Shown here: one piece after another, positions 46,321 through 55,498 of the stretch
Position numbering within the stretch: the first letter of the stretch is position 1
Layout of the letters: each line of letters begins with the position of its first letter
Assembly (NCBI GenBank): GCA_904846265.1
Contig: CAJHAA010000001.1
Location: 248,001 to 312,000 of the forward strand
DNA length: 64,000 nucleotides
Origin: Psychrobacter immobilis
Lineage (GTDB): Bacteria > Pseudomonadota > Gammaproteobacteria > Pseudomonadales > Moraxellaceae
Reading direction: 5' to 3'
Notes under the pieces: model-generated
Databases searched by the model: none
Seen by the model: the letters and a program-made list of their open reading frames with translations, nothing else
What the model was told of the DNA's origin: nothing
Translations under genes and position numbers: made by a program

Positions 46321-46400
46321 CGATAAAGCTAACTTTCTGCCACCTTTGTGTCTTTCACCCTCTATAATAAACACTGTGTAATCCATTATCTATCTGCCAC

Positions 46401-47561
46401 ATGGGCTATGTTATGACCTCAGTTTCACGCTTGGATTCTAGTACTCAATTTGCCATGACCACTGATTTGCCAGCGAGCTTATTGACCCGTAAACTAGTCG
46501 ATTTGTCACATGGTAATACCATGGCCTTAGCCTGTGTCGCGGATACTGTCGTGACACTGACGGCTGAAGCACAGCTTGACGATTTTATGGCAAATTATAC
46601 AAAAGACATAGCGCAAAATAAGCCATTATTTGTGTTGTCTGGCGGTAGTAATGTGTTATTACCAGCGCATCTGAATGCTATCGTATTGCAGCCCCAAATG
46701 CGCGGTATCAGCCTAACCGCTCAGACAGATAGCCACGTCGATATCGCAGTAATGGCAGGCGAAAACTGGCATGACTTGGTGGTATATACGGTCAGTCAAG
46801 GTTGGTATGGGCTAGAAAATCTGGCACTAATCCCGGGGCTAACTGGTGCGGCACCCGTACAAAATATCGGTGCTTATGGTGTCCAACTAGAAGACTGCTT
46901 ACAGTATGTACGAGCCTATCACTTACCCACTCAAACTTGGCATCATCTCACAGCCGCCGACTGCGAGTTTGGCTATCGTGACAGCATTTTTAAACGTGCG
47001 CCTAATACCTGGCTAATCAGCTGTGTTGGATTCAGATTACATACCGATGCAACCAAAATCCTAGCCAGCTATGGTGATGTGCAAACCGTTGCACAACGCT
47101 ATGCCGAGCAAGACGATCGTACGCAGCCAGTGCCTGCGGATATCATGCAAGCGATTGTCGATATTCGTCAACAAAAACTCCCTAATCCCAAGCAGCTGCC
47201 AAATTGTGGTAGCTTTTTTCAAAACCCCATTATTCCTCAATCACACTTTACTGCTTTACAATCAACCTACCCTGCTATCGTCGGCTACGCTATGCCTGAT
47301 GCCATGGTAAAGGTTGCGGCAGGCTGGTTGATTGAACAGACAGGCTTGAAAGGTGGTGGTATTGCACCGATTGTCACCCATCAGCAGCAAGCCTTGGTGC
47401 TGACCAATCATGCCCCTTATCACGCCACTCAAGACAATGTAGCAGATGCCCAACGACATATCGTCAATACGGTTTATGAAAAATTTGCGATTCAGTTAGC
47501 GCGTGAGCCAGTTTGGGTAAATACTGACGGCTCTATTGGGTATGATGAGCATGTGGTCTAA
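46401..47561 (+). CDS. murB: UDP-N-acetylmuramate dehydrogenase
   Basis: FAD/NADPH enzyme that reduces enolpyruvyl-UDP-GlcNAc to UDP-MurNAc in peptidoglycan synthesis. 386 residues, longer than the 342-residue E. coli type I enzyme, with an N-terminal extension of about 25 residues. Signatures are LSGGSNVLLP, GLENLALIPGLTGAAPVQNIGAYG split over 137-161, FGYRDSIFK, and PNCGSFFQNPII with the catalytic serine. Its 3' end overlaps the next gene by about 20 bp. Confidence 0.96.
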   Translation: MGYVMTSVSRLDSSTQFAMTTDLPASLLTRKLVDLSHGNTMALACVADTVVTLTAEAQLDDFMANYTKDIAQNKPLFVLSGGSNVLLPAHLNAIVLQPQMRGISLTAQTDSHVDIAVMAGENWHDLVVYTVSQGWYGLENLALIPGLTGAAPVQNIGAYGVQLEDCLQYVRAYHLPTQTWHHLTAADCEFGYRDSIFKRAPNTWLISCVGFRLHTDATKILASYGDVQTVAQRYAEQDDRTQPVPADIMQAIVDIRQQKLPNPKQLPNCGSFFQNPIIPQSHFTALQSTYPAIVGYAMPDAMVKVAAGWLIEQTGLKGGGIAPIVTHQQQALVLTNHAPYHATQDNVADAQRHIVNTVYEKFAIQLAREPVWVNTDGSIGYDEHVV

Positions 47562-48324
47562 GCGGCTATTATCTAAGCGACTATGGCGTTATTACTTGCG
47601 TTCAGCTGAGCGTATGATAAAGCTATTTCGCATTATTAATATTACCTTTTTACTTGGTTCAACGACTGTTATTTTAGTACTCATCAGCCTATTCACGCCG
47701 CTGTTCTCCCAAGCGATTGTTTATCTATTTACGCTTTTGCCATTGCCCAGCCTACCCTCCGCTGCCTTGAGTTCACCGCCTACCGCTTATGTGGTGTTAG
47801 GCGGCGGACTAACCAATGATCATGACAATCAAATTATTCTTAATAGCTACAGCCTCAACCGTGCCCGTACCGCTGCCAGCGCTTATCACGACTTACCCCT
47901 ACCTATTGTACTAAGCGGTGCTGAAGCGCCGTGGCTCGGTCAATGGCTCATTGAGCATGGTATTGATGGGCTGATAAGTGAAAATGCCAGTATGAATACC
48001 TGCGAAAATGCACGTTTTACCGCCAAACGTATTCCACTGCGTCATGTGTATCTCATTACTGACAGCTACCATATGGCACGTGCTCGTAGACAGTTTGCCT
48101 TAAACGGTATCAATAGCACACCACTTAGCGCCCCTTTACCAGTGAGCCGTGACTGGATGAAACCTGCGCAAAACTTAAGTCATTCTCGACGCGCTGTTTA
48201 TGAAGTTGCTGCTTATTTACGCGATGTGATACGTCCTCAAATGAATTGTCGTCATGCCAACGACGTGACCTCACAGCAGCTGTTAACCCCTAGAGGTAAC
48301 GCAGCAAAAAAACCTGACGAATAG
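47542..48324 (+). CDS. YdcF/SanA family (DUF218) membrane protein
   Basis: About 260 residues. A hydrophobic segment at about 28-60 is followed by a DUF218 domain: TAYVVLGGGL, then RARTAASAYHDLPLPIVLSG, the NTCENARFTA segment and LITDSYHMARARRQF. Family members (SanA, ElyC, YdcF) influence envelope integrity, and ElyC acts in lipid-carrier or peptidoglycan metabolism. Location directly after murB and overlapping it fits a cell-wall role. The exact start among ATG 47542, 47545 and 47551 is uncertain. Confidence 0.85.
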   Translation: MMSMWSKRLLSKRLWRYYLRSAERMIKLFRIINITFLLGSTTVILVLISLFTPLFSQAIVYLFTLLPLPSLPSAALSSPPTAYVVLGGGLTNDHDNQIILNSYSLNRARTAASAYHDLPLPIVLSGAEAPWLGQWLIEHGIDGLISENASMNTCENARFTAKRIPLRHVYLITDSYHMARARRQFALNGINSTPLSAPLPVSRDWMKPAQNLSHSRRAVYEVAAYLRDVIRPQMNCRHANDVTSQQLLTPRGNAAKKPDE

Positions 48325-48449
48325 AATTCAATACAAGCAGGTAGCCAATTCAATATCTTTTGAGAACTTACCCTAATCACTACCGGTCATCCACTATACT
48401 TGTGATGAGTGTATAATAATAAAAGAAAATGCTATTTAAGAGAGTTACC

Positions 48450-48746
48450 ATGCTCAGTATATTTTTGTTAATTCCATTAAGTCTCATGCTGTTTGTGGTT
48501 GCCATTTGGGCGGTACGCTATGCGGTCAAATCAAATCAGTTTGAAGATTTGGACAATGCATCACAGCGCATCATATTGGATGATCGCCAAGAGCGACGGC
48601 AAACCATACAGGCTCATGATTACTCAGCGCCTATTTCGCAGAATGACGATACCACAGTGACTGATATAGTCGCTGATGATAAGGTGAGCCATCCTGATAT
48701 AGAGTCAATTGATCATGCTGACCTTGATAAACAGCCAAAAATCTAG
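48450..48746 (+). CDS. ccoS: cbb3-type cytochrome oxidase assembly protein CcoS
   Basis: A 98-residue protein with one N-terminal transmembrane helix (about 2-24) and the CcoS signature at its end: AVRYAVKSNQFEDLDNASQR. CcoS is needed to insert haem and copper into the CcoN subunit of cbb3 oxidase. The tail of about 50 acidic residues is longer than in short CcoS proteins. ATG 48450 has AAGAGAG upstream and gives the standard N-terminus; 48429 is an alternative. The following gene is a SafE-type membrane protein commonly found next to ccoS. The other cco genes are not in the window. Confidence 0.85.
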   Translation: MLSIFLLIPLSLMLFVVAIWAVRYAVKSNQFEDLDNASQRIILDDRQERRQTIQAHDYSAPISQNDDTTVTDIVADDKVSHPDIESIDHADLDKQPKI

Positions 48747-48953
48747 CATTGAGCCACCTTATCTATAGTAGAAGCTATTTAAAGTGTAATATATGGCAAC
48801 CGAGCGCAAATAGTACGACTTAGTACATTGAACGAGATGGATGCCGTAACCACTTATCAAGGCTTGTACTATCTGCGCAACCTACTGTTAAGTGTTGGTT
48901 AAACGCCGATTGTATGCGTAGGTTTGCTTTTCATTTTTTAGGAGAATCGCCCC

Positions 48954-49856
48954 ATGACCACCGCTTTACTTGTTGCGGCACTACTGATGGGATTTTTTGG
49001 TTCACCGCATTGCTTAGGCATGTGTGGCGGTCTGGTGACAGCATTTGGGCTATCGATGAAAGACGTCAGCCCTACCAAACGCCGTGCTCTTGTGGCAACT
49101 TACCATTTAGGTCGTTTGACCAGTTACGCATTTTTGGGTTTGATGGCAGGACTGATTGGCACCACTGTACTAGAGCCCTTAATGAAAGGTAACAGTACGC
49201 CACGTATCTTGCTAGGCTTGGTGTTAGTATTCGTCGGCGTGACCATGCTTGGCGCACCATTTTTAAAAAATCTTGAGCGTTTTGGTATGCGATTTTGGCA
49301 ATATCTCAGCCCACTTCGTCAAAAAGTATTTCCACTCAATACCTTTCCGCGAGCATTAACGGCTGGACTGCTTTGGGGATTTTTGCCTTGTGGATTGGTT
49401 TATGGTGCATTATTGATTGCAGTGGTCGCTCACAATCCACTAAGCGGTGCCGCACTCATGTTTGTGTTTGGCTTAGGAACCGTACCGATGCTAGTCGCCA
49501 CGCACGAAACCGTTGGCTGGTTACGTGACAAGATTGGACGTTTTCGCTTGAGACAGCTTAATGGCGCTGTCATGGTATTATCTGGCTTAGCCGTTGTGTT
49601 TGTCCCTATAGCAATGTCTAGCATGCATGGGGGGCATGATATGTCCAATATGCAAGGCGATCATATGCAAATGAGCGATTCAGAAATGACGGATATGCCG
49701 ATGGATACAAATATGGATCACAGCAGCCATAATATGATGCCAACTGATAACAGTACAACCCCCCAAGGTATGGATCATAGTATGCATGATATGAGTGATG
49801 GCGCGATCAACATGAACCACGATGAACATTCTGAAATGATGGAACAAGCTCAATAG
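48954..49856 (+). CDS. SafE/TauE-like membrane protein with Met/His-rich tail
   Basis: A 300-residue membrane protein of the sulfite exporter TauE/SafE (DsbD-like) group. About six hydrophobic segments are visible in residues 1-220. The first contains the conserved GSPHCLGMCGG motif, and LLWGFLPCGLVYGAL follows near 140. The last 80 residues (221-300) contain 18 Met and 9 His in repeated MxxMxH-like clusters, a composition seen in copper-binding proteins. Next to ccoS, this suggests copper delivery for the oxidase; related proteins are annotated near ccoGHIS in many genomes. The tail should be periplasmic or cytoplasmic depending on helix number, which I cannot settle. A terminator follows. 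Confidence 0.85.
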   Translation: MTTALLVAALLMGFFGSPHCLGMCGGLVTAFGLSMKDVSPTKRRALVATYHLGRLTSYAFLGLMAGLIGTTVLEPLMKGNSTPRILLGLVLVFVGVTMLGAPFLKNLERFGMRFWQYLSPLRQKVFPLNTFPRALTAGLLWGFLPCGLVYGALLIAVVAHNPLSGAALMFVFGLGTVPMLVATHETVGWLRDKIGRFRLRQLNGAVMVLSGLAVVFVPIAMSSMHGGHDMSNMQGDHMQMSDSEMTDMPMDTNMDHSSHNMMPTDNSTTPQGMDHSMHDMSDGAINMNHDEHSEMMEQAQ

Positions 49857-49916
49857 AATCATCAATAATAGATATTGTTAAAATATAAAATCATTTAACA
49901 TCGAAATCTGCCATAT

Positions 49917-49958
49917 AAAAAAGCCCTTAACATCAATCATGACGTTGAGGGCTTTTAT
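49917..49958. terminator. Terminator between the SafE-like gene and the DEAD-box helicase gene
   Basis: AAAAAAGCCCTTAACATC and GACGTTGAGGGCTTTTA form a stem with a mismatch or two, with A- and T-run flanks. Serves the two convergent genes. Confidence 0.8.
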
Positions 49959-50005
49959 GATTCCGACAGCTGTACACTATAGTAGAACTGACGGCTTATA
50001 AATCA

Positions 50006-51160
50006 CTACTCTTGCCACTGCTCAAGGGTAAACTTAGTATCTAAATGCTTCTCTAGCGCTGGTATATTAAAAGCATCATCTTCACTCACAAAACTAATGC
50101 TGATGCCTGTTTGTCCAGCACGACCCGTACGGCCAATACGATGCACGTAATCATCTGGCTGATCAGGCAAGGTATAATTAACCACGTGGCTAACATCATC
50201 GACATGGATACCGCGTCCTGCGACATCAGTTGCCACCAAGATAGAAGCATGACCATCTTTAAAACGCTGTAAATACTTTTCGCGTTTTTGTTGAATGACA
50301 TCGCCTGACAACATCACAATTTTATGCGCTTGACGCAGCTTATGATAGAGACGCTTGACTTGGTCTTTACGATTGGCAAAGACAATCACTTTATCCACTG
50401 CCGTATCACTGATGATACGCTGCAACGCTTCTAATTTTTGATCTTCTGTCAGTAAGTAAAAGTGCTGATCGACTAACTCACTGGTTTTATGTTCTGGCTC
50501 GATTTCAACAAACTGCGGCTCATGCAACCAGCGATAGGCTAGATTCATCACATCTTGGTTAAAGGTGGCAGAAAACAGTAAGCTTTGACGGTCTGTATTG
50601 GCTGGCATCCGACCTACCAAACGCTTGATGTCAGGGATAAAACCCATATCTAGCATGCGATCTGCTTCATCTAACACCAGTACTTCCACTCGATCTAAAT
50701 AGACCATGCCTTTATTGGCAAGATCAATCAAACGACCAGGTGTCGCGACCAAAATATCAACGTATTGACGCTCAAGCTCATGCTGCTGAGTCTCATAATT
50801 AGTGCCACCCATAATACAAACGCTGTGTAGCGAAGTATATTTGGTCAAAGCGATACAATCATCAAATATCTGCTGAGCAAGCTCGCGAGTGGGTGCCATA
50901 ACAACGGCACGTGGCTCACCCAAATAACGCTCTTCATCATTGGTAAAAGGACGTTTAAGCAAGGCTTCCATAATAGTCAATAGAAAGGTTGCCGTCTTAC
51001 CAGTACCCGTCTGCGCCTGTCCAATAGCATCTTGATTTGCCAGCGTATGCGGTAATATTTGTGCTTGAATGGGCGTCAATGCCATAAAACCTAGATCGCT
51101 TACGGCACGTAAGGTCGGTGCTGAAAGTGGCAAATCAGTAAACGTGGTAAAATTACTCAA
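50006..51160 (-). CDS. DEAD-box ATP-dependent RNA helicase, RhlB-like
   Basis: A 384-residue helicase with the full motif set: Q motif (LTPIQAQ), AQTGTGKT, APTRELAQQ, ATPGRL, DEAD, SAT, the region VIVFANRKDQ, then DVAGRGIHVDDVSHV and HRIGRTGRAG. There is no C-terminal extension beyond about 15 residues, so it is a compact enzyme most like RhlB, the degradosome helicase. RhlB orthology is inferred from length and the N-terminal sequence (TLRAVSDLGFMALTPIQ); other small DEAD-box enzymes are possible. Upstream of it lies a cold-shock gene on the same strand. Confidence 0.9.
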   Translation of the reverse strand: MSNFTTFTDLPLSAPTLRAVSDLGFMALTPIQAQILPHTLANQDAIGQAQTGTGKTATFLLTIMEALLKRPFTNDEERYLGEPRAVVMAPTRELAQQIFDDCIALTKYTSLHSVCIMGGTNYETQQHELERQYVDILVATPGRLIDLANKGMVYLDRVEVLVLDEADRMLDMGFIPDIKRLVGRMPANTDRQSLLFSATFNQDVMNLAYRWLHEPQFVEIEPEHKTSELVDQHFYLLTEDQKLEALQRIISDTAVDKVIVFANRKDQVKRLYHKLRQAHKIVMLSGDVIQQKREKYLQRFKDGHASILVATDVAGRGIHVDDVSHVVNYTLPDQPDDYVHRIGRTGRAGQTGISISFVSEDDAFNIPALEKHLDTKFTLEQWQE

Positions 51161-51311
51161 AAAAATATCCTTTTAAATTAATCACTTGTTCATTACTAAT
51201 AATAAGTAGACTCATGATAAATAGGCTCATGATAACCCGTTATATTGCTGTCTAAATTAAGCAGCAACAACAATATGAAATCTATATACAGCTGACTGAG
51301 ATACGGGCATA

Positions 51312-51391
51312 AAAAAAGCCAAGCCTAACGCCTGATCCTACCAAACATACTGATTTTTACTCAACATGGGTAAGATAAAACGGGCTTGACT
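51312..51391 (-). terminator. Possible terminator after cold-shock gene
   Basis: On the minus strand GTCAAGCC and GGCTTGGC can pair across a loop of about 55 nt, directly followed by a run of seven T residues. The long loop makes this weaker than the other hairpins here. Confidence 0.4.
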
Positions 51392-51452
51392 CAGTAGTAT
51401 ATCAGTAGTGTCTACAGACATTATAGCTAAACCGCTCTAATGACTGGATAGA

Positions 51453-51668
51453 TTACTCTTCTACTTTTCTGACTTCTTCAGCTTGAAGGCCTTTATCACC
51501 TTCTACCACACTGAATTCGACCTTTTCGCCATCTTTTAGAGAACGATAGCCATCACCTTGAATCGCGCGGAAATGGACAAAAATATCTTCTCCGCTGTCA
51601 CGTTGAATGAAGCCAAAGCCTTTTGAGTCATTAAACCACTTAACGATACCTTGCTCACGAGCTGACAT
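51453..51668 (-). CDS. CspA-family cold-shock protein
   Basis: A 71-residue single cold-shock domain that binds single-stranded RNA and DNA. RNP1 is KGFGFI and RNP2 is DIFVHF; both nucleic-acid-binding motifs are intact. The [15 protein letters not shown] beginning is classical. AGGAAGC lies upstream as ribosome-binding site. It precedes the RhlB-like helicase with 290 bp between, so they are probably separate transcripts. Whether it is cold-induced or constitutive cannot be told from the protein. Confidence 0.95.
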   Translation of the reverse strand: MSAREQGIVKWFNDSKGFGFIQRDSGEDIFVHFRAIQGDGYRSLKDGEKVEFSVVEGDKGLQAEEVRKVEE

Positions 51669-52245
51669 AATATTGCTTCCTAAAAAAGTCCGCTTAGCCC
51701 CAAATTCCTTTGCAACATTGCATATAAACGGGATCTAAGATGATGAAATCAAAAACTTAAGAGTACTATCCTCACTTCTGTTATCTACATATCGCATCTA
51801 TAGCAAATAACGGTATGTAGCAACACAGTGAGTATTTACAAACATAACGACTGTCTTACTGATTGCTCTACTTCGGCAGTAGCAACAAACTTGCAATAAT
51901 TATTGCATAAAAAATATCATAGCACGGGTTTTTAGCAACATAAAGACTTTTAACATGATTTTTTGGCTTTAGCTTTATTTTTCCTGTAATTTTTTTATAA
52001 CCTCGTCATCAAGCTGTTATCATAAAGAGAAAGTTTTGATTAAACTGTGCAATTTTACGCTTATGCCATTTCATGCTTATGCCATTTCATGCTTATGCCA
52101 TTTCATGCTTATGCCATTTCATGCTTATGCCATTTCATGCTTATGCCATTTCATGCTTATGCCATTTCATGCTTATACAGACAGTACCTAAACCTTATAA
52201 CAAATAATAAATCCTCAACCTCGTTTCATCGTTATAGAGACCATT
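51669..52245. other. Divergent intergenic region between cold-shock gene and aroQ
   Basis: About 580 bp. The part next to the cold-shock gene is AT-rich and long enough for a structured 5' leader of the kind that controls cspA-type mRNAs. The part next to aroQ contains a 16-bp tandem repeat, listed separately. No RNA gene was recognised. Confidence 0.5.
52059..52176. repeat. 16-bp tandem repeat, seven identical copies plus a partial
   Basis: The unit GCTTATGCCATTTCAT is repeated without any mismatch at 52059, 52075, 52091, 52107, 52123, 52139 and 52155, followed by a partial GCTTAT. The array ends 69 bp before the aroQ start codon. Perfect identity points to recent expansion by slippage. The unit is not a multiple of three and carries no credible coding sequence. 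Confidence 0.97.
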
Positions 52246-52782
52246 ATGACCTCTCCTTCTCAGTCTATACCAACCGTCACGCCTTCGAAGCAAAATGCCG
52301 ATAAAACACTCACTCATAAGTTATTGCTCGTTAATGGGGTCAATTTGAATTTATTGGGTAAGCGCGAACCTAAGATTTATGGTCATACGACACTAGCAGA
52401 TATCGAGGAACGTCTGATCGCACGTGCAGCTCAGCACGGTATTGAATTGATATGTATACAATCCAATCATGAAGGTAAACTGATAGATGACATCCAATAT
52501 CATGGACTTTTAGCGGATACCGCCCTGCAAGTAGATGCCATTACCATTAATCCCGCCGCCTTTACTCATACCTCGGTTGCGTTACGTGATGCGCTCTTGG
52601 CCACACAAAAACCGTTTATCGAGGTACACTTATCCAATGTGCACGCGCGCGAACCTTTTCGCCATCATTCTTATCTAAGCGATATCGCCGTCGGTGTTAT
52701 TTGTGGTCTGGGGCATCTGGGTTATCAAATGGCATTGTCCTACTGGCTTGATAGCCTCTACTCTGTCACAATCAGCGATTAA
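52246..52782 (+). CDS. aroQ: Type II 3-dehydroquinate dehydratase
   Basis: Converts 3-dehydroquinate to 3-dehydroshikimate in the shikimate pathway; a dodecameric flavodoxin-like enzyme. 178 residues, with about 25 extra N-terminal residues before the conserved [21 protein letters not shown]. The catalytic tyrosine is in IYGHTTL, followed by [27 protein letters not shown] and [17 protein letters not shown]. The N-terminal extension is Ser/Thr-rich; an internal start is not excluded but no other ATG fits. It lies just downstream of the tandem repeat. Confidence 0.96.
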   Translation: MTSPSQSIPTVTPSKQNADKTLTHKLLLVNGVNLNLLGKREPKIYGHTTLADIEERLIARAAQHGIELICIQSNHEGKLIDDIQYHGLLADTALQVDAITINPAAFTHTSVALRDALLATQKPFIEVHLSNVHAREPFRHHSYLSDIAVGVICGLGHLGYQMALSYWLDSLYSVTISD

Positions 52783-52916
52783 TGCTTAATCCTGATTACC
52801 GAAAATCATGAATTGTATAACTATGCTTTATCAATAGCACACGAGTTAAACAGCAATTGTTTGACTAAAATACTAAAATTATGACTGAGCAAACAACCCA
52901 CTACATGGTGATATGA

Positions 52917-54218
52917 ATGGCAAAATCGTCTGGAAAGCGCTTTATGAAATTGGCTGGCATGACAGCAAGCATTGCCGGCAAAGCAGCTAAAAACTCATTT
53001 AAGCACCTCTCAAGTGACGAAGAAAAACGTTTGCAAGCACGCTCAGAGCTGATGCAAGATGTGGGCATTCAGATAGCCGAAACGTTGGGTGAAATGAAAG
53101 GCGCGGTGATGAAGGTCGGGCAAATTGCCTCGCAATATAAAGACGTGTTCCCACCAGAAGTAGCGACAGCATTAGAAAAGCTACAAAAAGATGCGCCGCC
53201 CATGCCCTATGCGCAGATACGTGCACAAATTGAGCGCGAGCTTAAAGCGCCTGTTGCAGAATTATTTAGCGAATTTGAAGAAACACCGTTTGCGGCGGCT
53301 TCCATCGGTCAAGTGCATAAAGCCGTTTTGCCATCTGGTCAAAAAGTGGTGGTTAAAGTCCAATATCCTGATGTCGATGAAAACTGTGATAGTGACCTCA
53401 AACAAGTACGCATGGCACTAAAAATCGCGGGTGTGCTCAATATGAGCAAACAGTTGCAAGAGCAACTGTTCAACGAGATTCGCCAAAGTTTACATGATGA
53501 ATTGGACTATATTAAAGAAGCGCATAACTTGCGAGTGTTTGGCGCATTTCATGCAGAAGACAAAGGTCTTATTATTCCTAAAGTCATTAGCAGCCACTCT
53601 TCTAAACGGATTTTAACCTTAACAGAAGAGATGGGAGAAACCCTAACCGTCGCGGCGACTTGGGACAATGACATCAAACAACACATAGCCAAGCGCCTGT
53701 TCCACTTTACCGCAGGACAACTATTTGGCTTATACCGTATGCACTGTGACCCACATCCCGGCAACTTTGCCTTTCGCAAAGATGGCAGTGTGGTGGCTTA
53801 TGATTTTGGCGGTATTCGTAGCTATAGTGACAGCGAAGTTCAATTGTTCCGCCGTTTTGCTAAGCATGCCATTAAAGGAGATGTGACTGCCCTTGAGCAG
53901 GACCTCATCGCTCTTGATATTCGCCGTGATGACGATAAAAATATCCCCGGAGAGTTTTATGAGAAATGGCTATCCATTGGGCTAAAGCCTCTGTCTATTC
54001 AACCTTATCAACAAGGCGCTTTTGATTTTGGTCAAAGTCAAGTTCATCACGAAGTCATTGCTCAAATGCGGACGTCGTTGAAGTACTTTGGTCAATTCCA
54101 ACCTTCTGCAACCACCATGATGCTAGATCGCACAGTGTCAGGACAGTACTGGAACTTAGTCAACCTCGGTGTTGAAATTGACTTATCACCGCTCGTTAGT
54201 GAATACATTGATGTATAA
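52917..54218 (+). CDS. ABC1/UbiB-family atypical kinase
   Basis: A 433-residue ABC1/ADCK-like protein. The KxGQ motif is MKVGQIAS (K66-Q69), the alanine-rich loop is AAASIGQVHKA, and the ATP lysine is in VVVKVQYP. The catalytic and metal segments are HCDPHPGNFAF and AYDFGGIR. It lacks the C-terminal transmembrane helices of E. coli UbiB, so it is more like the soluble AarF-related group than the ubiquinone-synthesis UbiB itself. Members act in lipid or quinone homeostasis; the substrate here is unknown. It lies alone between aroQ and a convergent channel gene. Confidence 0.88.
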   Translation: MAKSSGKRFMKLAGMTASIAGKAAKNSFKHLSSDEEKRLQARSELMQDVGIQIAETLGEMKGAVMKVGQIASQYKDVFPPEVATALEKLQKDAPPMPYAQIRAQIERELKAPVAELFSEFEETPFAAASIGQVHKAVLPSGQKVVVKVQYPDVDENCDSDLKQVRMALKIAGVLNMSKQLQEQLFNEIRQSLHDELDYIKEAHNLRVFGAFHAEDKGLIIPKVISSHSSKRILTLTEEMGETLTVAATWDNDIKQHIAKRLFHFTAGQLFGLYRMHCDPHPGNFAFRKDGSVVAYDFGGIRSYSDSEVQLFRRFAKHAIKGDVTALEQDLIALDIRRDDDKNIPGEFYEKWLSIGLKPLSIQPYQQGAFDFGQSQVHHEVIAQMRTSLKYFGQFQPSATTMMLDRTVSGQYWNLVNLGVEIDLSPLVSEYIDV

Positions 54219-54266
54219 CGATATAAAATATAGAGTGTTAAGAAAGCAGACAACGCACAAACACGG

Positions 54267-55097
54267 CTAAATATGCAAAGCGTGTCCACAACGATCACAG
54301 AATTCTGCTGCAATGGCATGACCGAACTTGCCACAATTAGGACAGGTGACGGGATTGAGTTGCGGACGCATATTACGTGCCAGCTCAGAAGTAAAAATCC
54401 CCGTTGGCACTGCAATGATCGAATAACCCGTAATCATGACCATGCTCGCAATCGCTTGACCTAACGGCGTTTTGGGTGACATATCACCGTAACCGACCGT
54501 GGTCATGGTGACGACTGCCCAGTAGATAGACAGCGGAATACTGGTAAAGCCATTTTCAGGGCCTTCTACCACGTAAATAATCGAGCCGAAAATCGTGACC
54601 AATAATACCAGCGACAAAAAGAATACCGTGATTTTTTGCTGACTGGTTTTAAGCGCCGAGGCCAAAAATCCCGCTTGTTGCATATAAGCTTTGAGCTTGA
54701 GAACGCGAAACACACGTAAAATACGCAAAACCCGTATCACTAATAGATACTGTACCCCCACAAACATGAGGCTTAGGTAACTTGGTAGCACAGACAATAA
54801 ATCGACTACCCCAAAAAAACTAAAGACGTAACGCACGCGGTTTGGTGCTGAAAACAACCTGAGCGCATACTCTATCGTGAATAAAATGGTAAAAAACCAT
54901 TCAGCATAAAAGAATATAGTGCCATATTGCAGGCGCATGTATAGCACACTGTCAAGCATGACCACAGCCACACTGGTCAAAATCGCAATCAATAATACAA
55001 TATCAAAAAGTTTACCCAAACGGGTATCTGTGCCTTCAATAATAATATGAATGCGGTTGCGCAGGTGGGTAATGGCTTCAGCCGTCGGTTGCTTCAT
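54267..55097 (-). CDS. Voltage-gated-type potassium channel with C-terminal zinc ribbon
   Basis: A 276-residue six-helix ion channel. The S4-like helix IRVLRILRVFRVLKLK (121-136) has regularly spaced arginines (122, 125, 128, 131). The pore filter TVGYGD is at 200-205, giving K+ selectivity. After the last helix, a short tail carries CPNC (252-255) and CDRC (267-270), a CxxC-x11-CxxC pattern expected to bind one zinc ion. This tail is unusual compared with KvAP-type channels. Transcribed convergently with the ABC1 kinase gene. Confidence 0.92.
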   Translation of the reverse strand: MKQPTAEAITHLRNRIHIIIEGTDTRLGKLFDIVLLIAILTSVAVVMLDSVLYMRLQYGTIFFYAEWFFTILFTIEYALRLFSAPNRVRYVFSFFGVVDLLSVLPSYLSLMFVGVQYLLVIRVLRILRVFRVLKLKAYMQQAGFLASALKTSQQKITVFFLSLVLLVTIFGSIIYVVEGPENGFTSIPLSIYWAVVTMTTVGYGDMSPKTPLGQAIASMVMITGYSIIAVPTGIFTSELARNMRPQLNPVTCPNCGKFGHAIAAEFCDRCGHALHI

Positions 55098-55498
55098 ATA
55101 GTCAGTAGTATCGAGTCAGTAGCGATATAAAATTAATGGCTTGATGGCAACCAATGATTTAAAATACGCTGGATAAGGCCAAGTTAGTCAAAATAGATAA
55201 AATTGGTTTATAATATTGCTCACAGGTCATATGTGAATACAATCACTAAGTTGCCACAGTGTAGCAAAAAAGCACTCTCAACAAAATACAAATCGTTAAC
55301 GTGTCGGTAGCTCTGTTACTTCAAAGAGATAGTGCAAGCTATATCATAGAAACAGGTGATCTGAGGTGTGTCATCATGCAGATTGAAAAATCTTAAAATG
55401 TATAAATACGCTCATTCATGACACACTCATAGTAAAAGATTGTTATTAAACATTTGTTTTAAGCACAATAAATAATACGCAAAACTTAAGGATGTTAT
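55098..55498. other. Divergent intergenic region between the K+ channel and yebC
   Basis: About 400 bp, AT-rich. TATAAT occurs at about 55210-55215 but without a well-placed -35. AAGGATG precedes the yebC ATG. No RNA gene or ORF was recognised. Confidence 0.45.

Noticed and set aside
52047..52304. 85-residue open frame with repeated YAISCLCHF and HFMLMPFH segments.
   Set aside because: It is created by the 16-bp tandem repeat read in rotating frames and overlaps the start of aroQ in another frame; no ribosome-binding site.
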